The notes under the pieces were generated by a model. That model did no database searches. It saw nothing but the letters and a program-made list of their open reading frames with translations, and had not been told where the DNA came from. A program made the translations under genes and the position numbers. A stretch of DNA of 48,614 nucleotides. Source: an uncultured Schumannella sp. GTDB taxonomy: Bacteria; Actinomycetota; Actinomycetes; Actinomycetales; Microbacteriaceae. Of the stretch, positions 32,889 to 41,644 are shown piece after piece; the stretch's first letter is position 1; the number at the start of each line of letters is the position of its first letter. The DNA lies in assembly GCF_905479755.1 (NCBI RefSeq), contig NZ_CAJQNT010000011.1, positions 1 to 48,614 on the forward strand, written 5' to 3'.

Positions 32889-33965
32889 ATGTTCACGGTC
32901 GAGGAACTGGCGATTCCCCGCGAGTTGGATGACTCTCCCGCGGCGCGCGACTTCATCGCAAGCGCCGAGGTGCGCAACATCATCGACACCCTGAGCTTCG
33001 GAAGCGCCGACTTCGCGTATCCGCCCGAGGAGGAGCTTCCCGGATGGCTCGATCAGACCTACACTCACCGGCGTTCGTTCGCGGTGCGCGTGGGCGGGCA
33101 CATCGTCGCGCACGCCTTCCACCAGACCCAGCCCGGCGGCGAGGGCGCCGACACGGCCTGGCAGAACGTGCGCGTGCTCCCCGAGTTCCGTCGTCGCGGC
33201 ATCGGCACCGCCTTGGCCGACCACATCGAGGCCCTCGCCCGGGCCGAGGGCAAGCGCCGCATTCTCGCCTGGGCGGCCTCGCCGCCGGCGGGCGGGGCGC
33301 GGCTGGACGCCCCCACCGGCCACGGCTCGGTGCCCGCCGAGAATCCGGAGGTGCAGTTTCTGCGCGCTCGCGCGTTCCGACTGGAGCAGGTCGAACGCGG
33401 CAGTCGGCTGGCGCTGCCGGTCGACGACACGACGCTCGCCGAGCTTCGCCGCGCCGCCGAACGGCACTCGGGCCCCGCCTACCGCGTGCACCACTGGATC
33501 GACCGCACCCCCGAACGCTGGCGAGCCGACCGCGCGATGCTGATGACCCGCATGAGCACCGACGCGCCGAGTGCCGGCATGGAGGAACCCGCCGACGTAT
33601 GGACGGTGCAACGGCTCCTCGACGCCGAGGAGCGCTGGGCGAAGGATCCGCGGCGCCAGCTCATGGCCGTCGTCGAGCATGTGCCCGAGAAGACGCTCGT
33701 CGGCTACTCGCTGCTGATCATTCCGCCGTCACCGTCCCGCCCGGTCGATCAGGACGACACCCTGGTGCTCCGCGAACACCGCGGGCACCGGCTCGGGATG
33801 CTGCTGAAGACGGCGAACATCCAGGAGCTTCAGCGCCTCGCCCCCGGACATCCCTCGATCATCACCTTCAATGCGGAGGAGAACCGCCCCATGCTGGATG
33901 TCAACGAGGCGGTCGGCTTCGCCCCGGTCGTGCACGAGGGCGCGTGGCGAAAGGACCTGACGTGA
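32889..33965 (+). CDS. Tandem GNAT N-acetyltransferase
   Basis: A 358-aa protein with two GNAT-like folds. The first (about 1-190) has the acetyl-CoA loop in VRVLPEFRRRGIGTALADHIEALARAEGKRRI. The second (about 200-355) has LVLREHRGHRLGMLLKTANIQEL and ITFNAEENRPMLDVNEAVGFAPV. The layout resembles mycothiol-synthase-like or sugar/amine acetyltransferases, but the acceptor is unknown. ATG with GGAAGG eight bases upstream. The downstream methyltransferase gene overlaps it as GTGA, so the two are co-translated. Confidence 0.85.
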   Translation: MFTVEELAIPRELDDSPAARDFIASAEVRNIIDTLSFGSADFAYPPEEELPGWLDQTYTHRRSFAVRVGGHIVAHAFHQTQPGGEGADTAWQNVRVLPEFRRRGIGTALADHIEALARAEGKRRILAWAASPPAGGARLDAPTGHGSVPAENPEVQFLRARAFRLEQVERGSRLALPVDDTTLAELRRAAERHSGPAYRVHHWIDRTPERWRADRAMLMTRMSTDAPSAGMEEPADVWTVQRLLDAEERWAKDPRRQLMAVVEHVPEKTLVGYSLLIIPPSPSRPVDQDDTLVLREHRGHRLGMLLKTANIQELQRLAPGHPSIITFNAEENRPMLDVNEAVGFAPVVHEGAWRKDLT

Positions 33966-34795
33966 CCCCCGGCGAGAACTACCTGGACGTGAACCGCGCC
34001 AACTGGGATGCGCGTGCCCCGCTGCACGCGGCCTCGCCCGGCTACCAGCGCGAGCGTTTCGTGCGCGACCCGCAGCACGTCTCCGATGTGGTGCGCTTCG
34101 ACCTGCCGCGACTCGGCGACATCGCCGGGATGCGCGCCGTCCACCTGCAGTGCCACATCGGCACCGACACGCTCTCGCTGCATCGGCTCGGCGCGAAGGT
34201 CACCGGACTCGATTTCTCGCCCGCCTCGCTCGCCGAGGCGCGGCGACTCGCCGCCGACACGGGCGCCGCGATCGACTACGTCGAGGCGGATGTCGCCCGC
34301 GCCGCCGAGGCGCTCGAGCCCGGCACCTTCGACCTGGTCTACACCGGCATCGGCGCGATCGGCTGGTTGCCGAAGATCCGTCCCTGGGCGGCGGCGGTGT
34401 CGGCCCTGCTGAAGCCGGGCGGCCGGTTCTTCATGCGGGAGGGGCATCCGCTCATGTGGACACTCGACGAGAGCGACGCGGACCGCCTGACCCCGCGCTT
34501 CGGCTACTTCGAGCACGAGGATCCGCTCGTCTTCGACAGCGCCGAGACCTACGTCGCCACGAGCGGCGTGATCTCGGCCACGCGCACGATGGAGTGGAAT
34601 CACGGCCTCGCCGAGACCGTGCAGGCCCTGCTGGATGAGGGACTGCGGCTGGAGGCGATCACCGAGCACGACAGCGTGCCGTGGCTCGCGCTGCCGGGGC
34701 ACATGGCCGGACCCGGCCCCGATGGCGAGTACCGGATGCGTCCCGAGCGTCCGCGGCTGCCGCTCACCTGGACGGTGCAGGCGACCAAGCTCTAG
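33962..34795 (+). CDS. Class I SAM-dependent methyltransferase
   Basis: A 277-aa Rossmann-fold methyltransferase. The SAM site is VHLQCHIGTDTLSLHRLGAKVTGLDFSP (motif I region; the usual G-x-G is C-H-I-G-T), followed by IDYVEADVARAAEAL, FDLVYTGIGAIGWLPKIRPW and LLKPGGRFFMREGHP. Substrate unknown. The GTG start overlaps the GNAT stop, implying a joint role in modifying one small molecule, although that is inferred only from the coupling. It ends tail to tail with mutM, overlapping by four bases. Confidence 0.88.
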   Translation: MTPGENYLDVNRANWDARAPLHAASPGYQRERFVRDPQHVSDVVRFDLPRLGDIAGMRAVHLQCHIGTDTLSLHRLGAKVTGLDFSPASLAEARRLAADTGAAIDYVEADVARAAEALEPGTFDLVYTGIGAIGWLPKIRPWAAAVSALLKPGGRFFMREGHPLMWTLDESDADRLTPRFGYFEHEDPLVFDSAETYVATSGVISATRTMEWNHGLAETVQALLDEGLRLEAITEHDSVPWLALPGHMAGPGPDGEYRMRPERPRLPLTWTVQATKL

Positions 34796-35691
34796 TTCGC
34801 GCTGACGCGCCCCGCGCGCACGCGCTGACACCGCGGACAGAAGTGCGAGCCCCGGTTCATGAACACCTCGCGCACGATCAGGCGCCCGCAGCGCGGGCAC
34901 GGCTCGCCCTGCCGCCCGTAGGCGTTGAGCGAGTGCGAGAAGTAGCCGCTGGCACCGTTGACGTTGACGTACTGCGCGTCGAAGCTCGTGCCGCCTTCGG
35001 CGAGAGCTTTCGCCAACACGCTGCGCACCTCGGCAAGCAGGGCCCGCGCGCGCGGACGGGAGAGGGACTCCGTCGGCTGGTCGTAGTGGATGCGCGCCGC
35101 CCACAGCGCCTCGTCGGCGTAGATGTTGCCGATGCCGCTCACGAGCGTCTGGTCGAGCAACGCCCGCTTGATCGTGGTGCGTTTGCGCGCGAGCGCGGCG
35201 AAGAACCGGCGCTCCGAGAAGTCCGGGTCCAGCGGGTCGCGCGCGATGTGCGCCACCTGACTCGGGATGCGCTGCGCCGGCCGGTCGAGCGTTCGCACCA
35301 GGTCATCCAGCGCCATCGAGCCGAAGATGCGCTGATCGACGAAGTCGACGCGCACCGCGCCGTGCTCGGGGTGATCGAGCTCAAGAACGATGCGGGTCAG
35401 GCGGTCACGGGGCGCGTCCGGCGTGCGCAGCAACACCTGCCCGCTCATGCCGAGGTGCACGACGATCGCCTCACGCGGCGCGGCGTGCTCGATCGGCACC
35501 CAGAGGAACTTGCCGCGGCGCTCGGGCGCCCGAAGTCGCGCGCCCGTGAGGCGGTCGATGAAGTCTTCGCTCGGCCCCGCGTGCCGCCGCAGCGAACGCT
35601 CGTCGAGCACCGTGACAGCGCGCACGAGCGAGCCGGTGACCGCCGGGGCGAGCCCCCGACGAACTACCTCGACCTCGGGCAGTTCCGGCAT
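34792..35691 (-). CDS. mutM: Formamidopyrimidine-DNA glycosylase MutM (Fpg)
   Basis: A 299-aa base-excision-repair glycosylase/AP lyase removing 8-oxoguanine and formamidopyrimidines. The catalytic N terminus is MPELPEVEVVRRGL (Pro 2, Glu 3), with Lys 61 in RRGKFLW. Then H2TH features LLDQTLVSGIGNIYADEALW, and the C-terminal zinc finger C265PRC-x16-C285PRC. Start ATG is 6 bp after the rnc stop, in the DUF177-rpmF-rnc-mutM run common in actinobacteria. Confidence 0.97.
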   Translation of the reverse strand: MPELPEVEVVRRGLAPAVTGSLVRAVTVLDERSLRRHAGPSEDFIDRLTGARLRAPERRGKFLWVPIEHAAPREAIVVHLGMSGQVLLRTPDAPRDRLTRIVLELDHPEHGAVRVDFVDQRIFGSMALDDLVRTLDRPAQRIPSQVAHIARDPLDPDFSERRFFAALARKRTTIKRALLDQTLVSGIGNIYADEALWAARIHYDQPTESLSRPRARALLAEVRSVLAKALAEGGTSFDAQYVNVNGASGYFSHSLNAYGRQGEPCPRCGRLIVREVFMNRGSHFCPRCQRVRAGRVSAN

Positions 35692-35697
35692 CTCGGA

Positions 35698-36453
35698 TCA
35701 GCGCTTGCGCGGCTGCAGCCGCGACCAGGCCTCCAGCGCGGCAGCCATCTCGGCCTGCTTTTTGCTGGTGCCCTCACCGGTGGCGACGTCCTGGCCTGCC
35801 ACGACGACCGTCGCGTGGAAGCGCTTGGAGTGATCCGGTCCGCTGTCGACCACAACGTAGCTCGGCAGGCCCTTGCCGAGACGGGTGGACAGTTCTTGGA
35901 GGCTCGTCTTGGGGTCCATGGCGGCCCCGAAGCGATCCGGGTCGTCCAGGAGGGGGGCGATCAGCCGCAGCACGAGCGTGTTGGCTTCGTCTTGACCCGC
36001 CGAGAGGTACGCCGCACCGATGACGGCTTCGACGGCATCGGCGAGGATCGACCCCTTCTCGCGGCCGCCGGTGAGCTCTTCGCCGCGGCCGAGCCGCACG
36101 TGGGCGCCCAGGCCGATGTTCTGGGCGACCTCCGCCAACGCGACGGCGCTCACCAGCGAGGCGCGGCGCTTGGCGAGCTCGCCCTCGTCGAGGTGCGGGA
36201 AGTCGCGGTAGAGCATCACCGTGACCGACTGGCCGAGGATTGAATCGCCCAGAAACTCGAGTCGCTCGTTGTGGGCGATCCCGCCGTTCTCGTACGCGTA
36301 CGAGCGGTGCGTGAGCGCGAGCTCGATGAGTTCGGGCGCGATGGCGAGACCGAGCTCATCGATCAACTGCGCGCGCAGCGCCGCCGCGGAATCGTCCACC
36401 TCGGCTGACGCGTCCGGGCCCGAGGCCAGGTTCGCGTCCGCAGAGCTATTCAT
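35698..36453 (-). CDS. rnc: Ribonuclease III
   Basis: A 251-aa RNase III cutting double-stranded RNA, including rRNA precursors. The signature helix is NERLEFLGDSILG; the second acidic site is in ILADAVEAVIGAAYL. The C-terminal dsRNA-binding domain runs from DPKTSLQELSTRLGKGLPSYVV to EGTSKKQAEMAAALEAW. The ATG MNSSADAN is given; a GTG two codons upstream (MGMNSS) is equally possible. The N-terminal 25 residues are a Ser/Asp/Ala-rich extension. Follows rpmF by 42 bp. Confidence 0.97.
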   Translation of the reverse strand: MNSSADANLASGPDASAEVDDSAAALRAQLIDELGLAIAPELIELALTHRSYAYENGGIAHNERLEFLGDSILGQSVTVMLYRDFPHLDEGELAKRRASLVSAVALAEVAQNIGLGAHVRLGRGEELTGGREKGSILADAVEAVIGAAYLSAGQDEANTLVLRLIAPLLDDPDRFGAAMDPKTSLQELSTRLGKGLPSYVVVDSGPDHSKRFHATVVVAGQDVATGEGTSKKQAEMAAALEAWSRLQPRKR

Positions 36454-36495
36454 GCCCACGATTTATTCGCGTCGCCCGTCGGGCGCGCCAATAGC

Positions 36496-36699
36496 TCAGA
36501 CGTCGGCGACCTTGCGGCCCTTGTACTCGAGGAACAGCGGGGTGCCCGCGGAGTCCTCGACGACCTTGGCGCGGTGCGGCAGGCTGTAGACGGTCTTGCC
36601 GTTCTCGACGGTCTTGACGAGCGTGGGGACCTCGGCCTTCCACTGCGAACGACGGCTGCGCGTGTTGGAACGCGATTGCTTGCGCTTGGGAACCGGCAT
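36496..36699 (-). CDS. rpmF: 50S ribosomal protein L32
   Basis: A 67-aa L32 starting [20 protein letters not shown]. The C-terminal half lacks the four zinc-binding cysteines (it reads [30 protein letters not shown]), so this is the C-minus, zinc-independent version. That type often coexists with a second, C-plus paralog under Zur control; none is visible here. An upstream in-frame extension (13 residues) is not family-like; the ATG has a purine-rich AAGAAGAAA stretch upstream. Confidence 0.97.
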   Translation of the reverse strand: MPVPKRKQSRSNTRSRRSQWKAEVPTLVKTVENGKTVYSLPHRAKVVEDSAGTPLFLEYKGRKVADV

Positions 36700-36763
36700 G
36701 GGTTTCTTCTTTCTTCGCGGCGCGCGGTCGCACCGCACACGTCTTCACGGGCTCTGTCGAGCC

Positions 36764-37282
36764 TCACTCTTCGGTCTGGAAGCCTTCAAGGGCGGCCCAC
36801 CTGGGGTCAACTCCCTCGCGCGCTGGTCCCTCGGCCGAGGAGGTCCGCTTCTCCCCCGTTTCCGGGTCGAGTCCTGGACAGTCCTCACGACAGACCGGCT
36901 GGAAGGGCAGTGCCAAGACCACCGCATCCCGCACGACCGGTTCAAGATTCACGTGATCTTCTTGAACCTGGAAGTCGAAAGCTTCGTCCTCAGAGTACGC
37001 GAAAAGCTCCTGGAATTCGACTTCGAGGTCGAGGCTGAGCGGGTCGAGGCACCGAACGCACTCCCCCGACACCGTGGTGCGGATGTCCGCGCTCACGAGG
37101 ATGCCGTCGTGCAGGCCCTCCAGTCGCACGTCGAGCTCGACGGAATCGCCTTCGCGCACGTACGCGGCCCCGGCGCCGAGCTGCTCGGGCGCGGGCAGAT
37201 CCAGGTCCAGCTCACGCATCGCCCCGGGGCGATGCATCAGCTCATGCACGGGAATCAGAAACGGGGAGACAGGGGTGGCCAC
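36764..37282 (-). CDS. yceD: DUF177 family protein (YceD)
   Basis: A 172-aa DUF177/YceD protein that precedes rpmF, as in most bacteria; relatives are involved in 23S rRNA processing or assembly. Features: FLIPVHELMHRPGAMRELDLDLPAPEQ, SVELDVRLEGLHDGILVSADIRTTVSGECVRCLDPL and the PFQPVCREDCPGLDPETGEK cysteine-containing segment with paired Cys positions near residues 74-77 and 131-135. The GTG (VATPVSPF) is chosen; TAGAAT lies eight bases before it, close to leaderless spacing. The upstream in-frame residues (MNRVRPPRAGG) are shadow. Confidence 0.9.
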   Translation of the reverse strand: MATPVSPFLIPVHELMHRPGAMRELDLDLPAPEQLGAGAAYVREGDSVELDVRLEGLHDGILVSADIRTTVSGECVRCLDPLSLDLEVEFQELFAYSEDEAFDFQVQEDHVNLEPVVRDAVVLALPFQPVCREDCPGLDPETGEKRTSSAEGPAREGVDPRWAALEGFQTEE

Positions 37283-37341
37283 GGTCGCCGATTCTACGCG
37301 CCCGGCGCCCGTCCCGCCCGCGCGCGGCGGGCGGACGCGGT

Positions 37342-38676
37342 TCACGCGGGGACCGCGGTGAACGCCTCGTCGTAGATCGCCAGTGCGCGGGCGACCTCGT
37401 CATCCGTGACCACACACGGCGGAACGACGTGGATGCGATTGTCGGCCGCGAAGGGCAGCAGCCCGCGCGCGAGCAGCTCAGCCTTCAACGCACCGATCAC
37501 CGACGCCGGAACGGGCGCGCGCGTGGCCGGATCGGTGACCAGATCGAGGGCCCAGAACACGCCGAGGCCGCGCACCTCGCCGATCATCGGGTGTTTGGCG
37601 GCGAGCGCCGCAAGGCCCGGCCCGAGCAGGTCTCGGCCGACGCGCGCGGCGTTGTCGAGCACGCCTTCCTCCTCCATCGCGTCGATCGTGGCGACGATCG
37701 AGGCCATGGCGAGCGGATGCCCGGAATAGGTGAGACCGCCGGGGAACACCTTCTCGTCGAAGCTGTGCGCGATCGCGGGCGAGATGATGACGCCACCGGC
37801 GGGAACGTAGCCCGAGTTGACGCCCTTGGCGAAGGTGATCAGGTCCGGCACGACGCCGTCCGGGTTCACCGTCTGGTTCTGCCAGGCGAACCAGTCGCCC
37901 GTGCGGCCGAAGCCCGACATCACCTCGTCGAGGATCAGCAGGATGCCGTGCTCATCGGCGAGTTCACGAACGCCGGTGAGGTACCCGGGCGGCGGCACCA
38001 GCACGCCGGCCGTGCCGGGGATGCCCTCGAGCAGGATCGCCGCGATCGAGCCGGGGCCCTCCGCCTGGATGACGCGCGTCAGGTGGTGGAGCGCGCGCTC
38101 GGTCTCCTGCTCGGGAGACTCGGACCAGAACTCGCTGCGGTAGGCGAAGGGGCCGAAGAAGTGCACGTGCCCGCGGGCGAACTCGTTCGGGATGCGTCGC
38201 CAGTCGCCCGTCGCGACGACCGCCGCGCCGGTGTTGCCGTGATAGCTGCGGTAGTGGCTGAGGATCTTGTCGCGGCCGGTGAACTGCCGGGCCATCCGGA
38301 TCGCGTTCTCGTTGGCGTCGGCGCCACCGTTGGTGAAGAAGACCTTCTCGAAGCCGGGGCCGGCCTTGTCGAGAATGCGCTTCGCGGCCTCGCCCCGGGC
38401 GAGGTTGGCGTGCGGCGGCGCGATCGTCGGAAGAATCGCGGCCTGCTCCTGGATGGCGGCGACGACCTTCGGATGCGTGTGCCCAATGTTGACGTTGACC
38501 AGCTGGCTCGAGAAGTCGAGGTAGCGCGTGCCCTCGAAGTCCCACACCTCGCTGCCGGAGGCACCCGCGATGACCATCGGATTGAGGGCACCCTGCGCGG
38601 ACCAGGAGTGGAAGACGTGAGCCCGGTCGAGGTCGTGAGCCCGAGTGCCGTCGGCGGGGTCGAGGTGCGTGGTCAT
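37342..38676 (-). CDS. Class III aminotransferase, probable beta-alanine/omega-amino acid type
   Basis: A 444-aa PLP transaminase. Segments: RYLDFSSQLVNVNIGHTHPKVVAAI, FFTNGGADANENAIRMARQFTGRDKI, HGNTGAAVVATGDW, LLILDEVMSGFGRTGDWFAW, PLP lysine in ITFAKGVNSGYVPAGGV and PGGLTYSGHPLAMASIVATIDAM. Placed with a dihydropyrimidinase and an N-carbamoyl hydrolase, it most likely transaminates beta-alanine or beta-aminoisobutyrate to the semialdehyde. Taurine- or 4-aminobutyrate-type substrates are alternatives. It lies after the ABC transporter, separated from the substrate-binding gene by a repeat-rich gap of 167 bp, and has AAGGA seven bases before the ATG. Confidence 0.85.
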   Translation of the reverse strand: MTTHLDPADGTRAHDLDRAHVFHSWSAQGALNPMVIAGASGSEVWDFEGTRYLDFSSQLVNVNIGHTHPKVVAAIQEQAAILPTIAPPHANLARGEAAKRILDKAGPGFEKVFFTNGGADANENAIRMARQFTGRDKILSHYRSYHGNTGAAVVATGDWRRIPNEFARGHVHFFGPFAYRSEFWSESPEQETERALHHLTRVIQAEGPGSIAAILLEGIPGTAGVLVPPPGYLTGVRELADEHGILLILDEVMSGFGRTGDWFAWQNQTVNPDGVVPDLITFAKGVNSGYVPAGGVIISPAIAHSFDEKVFPGGLTYSGHPLAMASIVATIDAMEEEGVLDNAARVGRDLLGPGLAALAAKHPMIGEVRGLGVFWALDLVTDPATRAPVPASVIGALKAELLARGLLPFAADNRIHVVPPCVVTDDEVARALAIYDEAFTAVPA

Positions 38677-38724
38677 GGTGCGTCCTTGCGAATGAACTGC
38701 GGTGGATAGTTGGTGAGGGTGAAG

Positions 38725-38800
38725 CCGGTCGAGTAGCCGCGTCAGCGGCGTATCGAGGTCAGAATACGGCCTCGATACGCCCTGCGGGCTACTCGACCGG
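38725..38800. repeat. Long imperfect inverted repeat (possible REP-like element or terminator)
   Basis: Left arm (38725-38758) starts CCGGTCGAGTAGCCGCGTCA and ends GGCGTATCGAGG; right arm (38770-38800) starts CCTCGATACGCC and ends GGCTACTCGACCGG; loop of about 11 nt. Arms match over 12-14 bp at both ends with a small central mismatch. It lies in the gap between the substrate-binding gene and the aminotransferase and may terminate or process the transcript between them. Confidence 0.85.
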
Positions 38801-38842
38801 CTCAGGTGGTGCAGCCGGGCTACTCGACCGGCTCAGGTGGTG
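38786..38842. repeat. Direct repeat next to the inverted repeat
   Basis: A 26-bp unit (GGGCTACTCGACCGGCTCAG then GTGGTG) occurs at 38786-38811 and 38817-38842, period 31 bp, ending one base before the stop codon of the substrate-binding gene. It is a partial second copy of the right arm. Confidence 0.9.
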
Positions 38843-38843
38843 G

Positions 38844-40007
38844 TTACTGACCGCCCTCGGTGAGGAGGACGTCGAGCGGCGTGTAGTCGCCGCCGACGAC
38901 GACACCCTCCTCCGCGAGCGCGTCAAGCGCCTGCTGGATGTACACGTTGGAGTACGCGGATGCCGCGGGCTCCGTGGTGATGAGGTTCAACCCGTCCTGG
39001 TTGACCGCCGCGAGCGCCCCGGTGACCGTCTTGTCCCAGGCCGCCGCGTCGACGAGACCGAAGTCGCCGCCGGCCCAGATCAGCTTGTTGACCTCGTTCA
39101 TCTGCCAGAGCTGGTGGGTCGGTCCGACCGGGAAGGCCGCCTCGGCGTTAATCGCCGCGTCGTAGGTGATCGCGGCGGCCTCCTCCGGGTTGTCGCGCGC
39201 GAAGATCCAGCCCTTGGTGACGGCCTTCAGGAAGCGCACGGCGGCGTCGGCGTAGGCCGGGTCCTCCAGGCGCTCGGTGTCGGCCCAGATCGCGTCCTGG
39301 AGCATCGCTCCGGCCGTGTCCTCGTACGAGACGACGTTGAAGTCCTCCGGCTGGTACAGCTCACCGGTGTCGGGGTTGACGACCTCGAGGATCTGCGCCC
39401 ACTCGTTGTAGGTCATCGCCTGGGCGGCGTCGACATCCCGGTCCAGCAGCGCGTTCATGCTGAAGTCCTGGGTCGTGATCGACACGCTCGTCGAGTCGAG
39501 CCCCTCGTCGGCCATGGCCGCGAAGATCTCCCACTCGTTGCCGAAGCCCCACGAGCCGATGCGCTTGTCCTCGAAGTCGGCGACCGAGGCGATCCCGCTG
39601 TCGGCCCACGAGACCTGCAGCGTGCCGGACTTCTGGAAGACCTGCGCGATGTTGGTCAGTTCGACCCCGGTGGCCTCGAGGGTGCCGAGCACCTTCGGGA
39701 CCCACGCGATGGCGAAGTCGACGTCACCCGCGACGAGGGCATCCTGCGGAACGATGTCACCGCCGGAGGGGACGATCGACACGGAGTCGAAGCCCTCCTC
39801 CTCGAAGTAGCCCTGGTCGAGCGCCACGTAGTAGCCGGCGAACTGCGCCTGCGGGAGCCACTGCAGCTGCAGGCTAACCTCGGTGATCGGCTCGAACTCG
39901 CCCGAGTCGGTCGTGTCGGTCTCGGCGGTGGTACACGCGGCGAGGGTGAGCGCCGTGGCGGCAGCAGCGGCGATAGCCGCGAGGCCGCGGCGAGTGCTGT
40001 GTCTCAT
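38844..40007 (-). CDS. ABC transporter substrate-binding lipoprotein (NMT1/THI5-like)
   Basis: A 387-aa lipoprotein. The signal peptide has basic MRHSTRR, a hydrophobic AAIAAAAATALTL core and lipobox LAAC (Cys 25). The mature protein begins with VSLQLQWLPQAQFAGYYVALDQGYFEEEGF, the typical NMT1/THI5 entry, followed by DALVAGDVDFAIAWVPKVL and DFEDKRIGSWGFGNEWEIFA. Such binding proteins deliver pyrimidine-like or other nitrogenous compounds. In this operon a pyrimidine, hydantoin or breakdown product is likely. AAAGGAAC lies before the ATG. The permease genes precede it on the transcript. Confidence 0.9.
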   Translation of the reverse strand: MRHSTRRGLAAIAAAAATALTLAACTTAETDTTDSGEFEPITEVSLQLQWLPQAQFAGYYVALDQGYFEEEGFDSVSIVPSGGDIVPQDALVAGDVDFAIAWVPKVLGTLEATGVELTNIAQVFQKSGTLQVSWADSGIASVADFEDKRIGSWGFGNEWEIFAAMADEGLDSTSVSITTQDFSMNALLDRDVDAAQAMTYNEWAQILEVVNPDTGELYQPEDFNVVSYEDTAGAMLQDAIWADTERLEDPAYADAAVRFLKAVTKGWIFARDNPEEAAAITYDAAINAEAAFPVGPTHQLWQMNEVNKLIWAGGDFGLVDAAAWDKTVTGALAAVNQDGLNLITTEPAASAYSNVYIQQALDALAEEGVVVGGDYTPLDVLLTEGGQ

Positions 40008-40058
40008 GGTGTTCCTTTCATCTGGGTGGTGCCGGGTGGTGCAGGGGGTTTCCGCCGG

Positions 40059-40829
40059 TCAGACCGGCGGACGCCTCGTCGCCAGCTTCTCCAGAAGCGA
40101 GGTGACGAGGAAGAAGATGAGGCCGATCAGGATGCCTCCGGCGACGAACGCCCAGGCCAGAGCGGCGCGCCCCGACTTGGCGTAGGTCGCGATCGCGGTG
40201 CCGATGCCGTCGGCGGGTCCGCCGAAGTATTCGGCGACGAGGGCGGCGATCACGGCGAGCGAACTCGCGATGCGGAGGCCGGTCATCAGGTAGGGCAGGG
40301 CGGTGGGCAAGGTCAGCACGCGGAAGGTCTGTGCGGCACTCGCGGCGGAGGCCCGCAGCAGGTCGCGGTGCACCGGCGTGGTCTGGCGCAGGCCCCGCAG
40401 CACGTTGACGAAGACCGGCACGAACGCCGCGAGCGCCGCGACCGCTTGCCGTCCGAACTGGCTGGACGCCCCGAACATCGTGTTGAGGATGGGGGTGAGG
40501 GCGACGATCGGAACGACCGCGATCGCGGCGACGATCGGGGCGAGCATCCCGTCGATCGGCTTGACGGCCGCCGCGAGCGCCGCAAACACGATCGCGACGA
40601 GCGCCCCGATGACGAGACCGATCAGCGCGTTGGTCGCGGTGATGAGCATGGCGTTGCTGATGATGCCCCAGCGCTCGACGAGTTCGACCCCGATCGTGGT
40701 GGGGCTGGGGAGCATGCGCGGGGCGGCCCCGAGCACGTCGACGTAGAGAACCCAGGCGGCCACCCCGAGAACGCCGACGCCGATCGGCGCGGCGATGCGC
40801 AGCCAGGAGGCCAGCACGCGAGTCGTCAT
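40059..40829 (-). CDS. ABC transporter permease 2
   Basis: A 256-aa SsuC/TauC-type permease with about six hydrophobic helices. The cytoplasmic EAA-like loop reads LRGLRQTTPVHRDLLRASAASAAQTFRVLTLPTALPYLMTGLRIASSLAVIAALVAEYFGG. It overlaps the ATPase gene as ATGA. It pairs with the longer permease at 41641-42552; both serve the same ATPase and binding protein. There is a 51-bp gap to the binding-protein gene downstream. Confidence 0.9.
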   Translation of the reverse strand: MTTRVLASWLRIAAPIGVGVLGVAAWVLYVDVLGAAPRMLPSPTTIGVELVERWGIISNAMLITATNALIGLVIGALVAIVFAALAAAVKPIDGMLAPIVAAIAVVPIVALTPILNTMFGASSQFGRQAVAALAAFVPVFVNVLRGLRQTTPVHRDLLRASAASAAQTFRVLTLPTALPYLMTGLRIASSLAVIAALVAEYFGGPADGIGTAIATYAKSGRAALAWAFVAGGILIGLIFFLVTSLLEKLATRRPPV

Positions 40830-41644
40830 CTCTCGTTCGCCCTTTCGACGGGCGCGCCGTGGAGCGCCTCGCGCACGGCGGTGACGCGGTCGAAGTAGGC
40901 GGGCGACTCCCGCAGCGCCTCGTTGCGGGCGACGTCGCCGAATCCGGTGGTGAGCACGTCGGTGATGCGTCCCGGCCGCGGGCTCATCACCACGACGCGG
41001 TCGGAGAGGAACACCGCCTCGGGGATCGAGTGGGTGACGAAGACGACGGCGGCGCCGGTCTCGGCGGCGATGCGGGTGAGCTCGGATTGCAGGTACTCGC
41101 GCGTCATCTCATCCAGCGCGCCGAAGGGCTCATCCATGAGCAGCAGTCGCGGGCGGGCGGCGAGGGCGCGGGCGATCGCCACGCGCTGCTGCATGCCGCC
41201 CGAGAGCTGGTCGGGGTAGCTCTCCACAAACTCGGTGAGGCCGACGAGTTCGGCGAGTTCGGCGACCCGCGCCCGGCGCTCGGCCTTGTCGACCTTGTGG
41301 AGTTCGAGGGGCAGGGCGATGTTGTCGCCGACGGTGCGCCAGGGCAGCAGTCCCGCCTGCTGGAACACGATTCCGTAGTCCTGATCGATCCGGGCGCGCG
41401 CGGCGGGCTTGCCGAAGATCTCGAGCTCGCCCGTGGAGGCCTGATCGAGGTCGGCGATCAGGCGCAGCAGGGTCGACTTTCCGCATCCGGACGGTCCGAT
41501 GAGCGAGACGAACTCCCCGGCGGCCACCTCGAGCTCGACACCGCCGAGGGCGATCACGTCGCCCGAGGCGGTGGAGAAGACACGACCGACGCCGGATGCG
41601 CGCACCGCGGGTGCGGCGGGGCGGGGAGTTTCTGTGGTGGTCAT
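40826..41644 (-). CDS. ABC transporter ATP-binding protein (SsuB/TauB type)
   Basis: A 272-aa ATPase. Walker A IGPSGCGKSTLLRL, Q-loop in GIVFQQAGLLPWRTV, signature LSGGMQQRVAIARAL, Walker B LLLMDEPFGALDE and switch His in VFVTHSIPEAVFLSDRV. It is a standard nitrate/sulfonate/taurine-class importer ATPase. ATG overlaps the upstream permease stop as ATGA, and its own stop overlaps the second permease. It energises uptake for the pyrimidine catabolic operon. Confidence 0.95.
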   Translation of the reverse strand: MTTTETPRPAAPAVRASGVGRVFSTASGDVIALGGVELEVAAGEFVSLIGPSGCGKSTLLRLIADLDQASTGELEIFGKPAARARIDQDYGIVFQQAGLLPWRTVGDNIALPLELHKVDKAERRARVAELAELVGLTEFVESYPDQLSGGMQQRVAIARALAARPRLLLMDEPFGALDEMTREYLQSELTRIAAETGAAVVFVTHSIPEAVFLSDRVVVMSPRPGRITDVLTTGFGDVARNEALRESPAYFDRVTAVREALHGAPVERANER

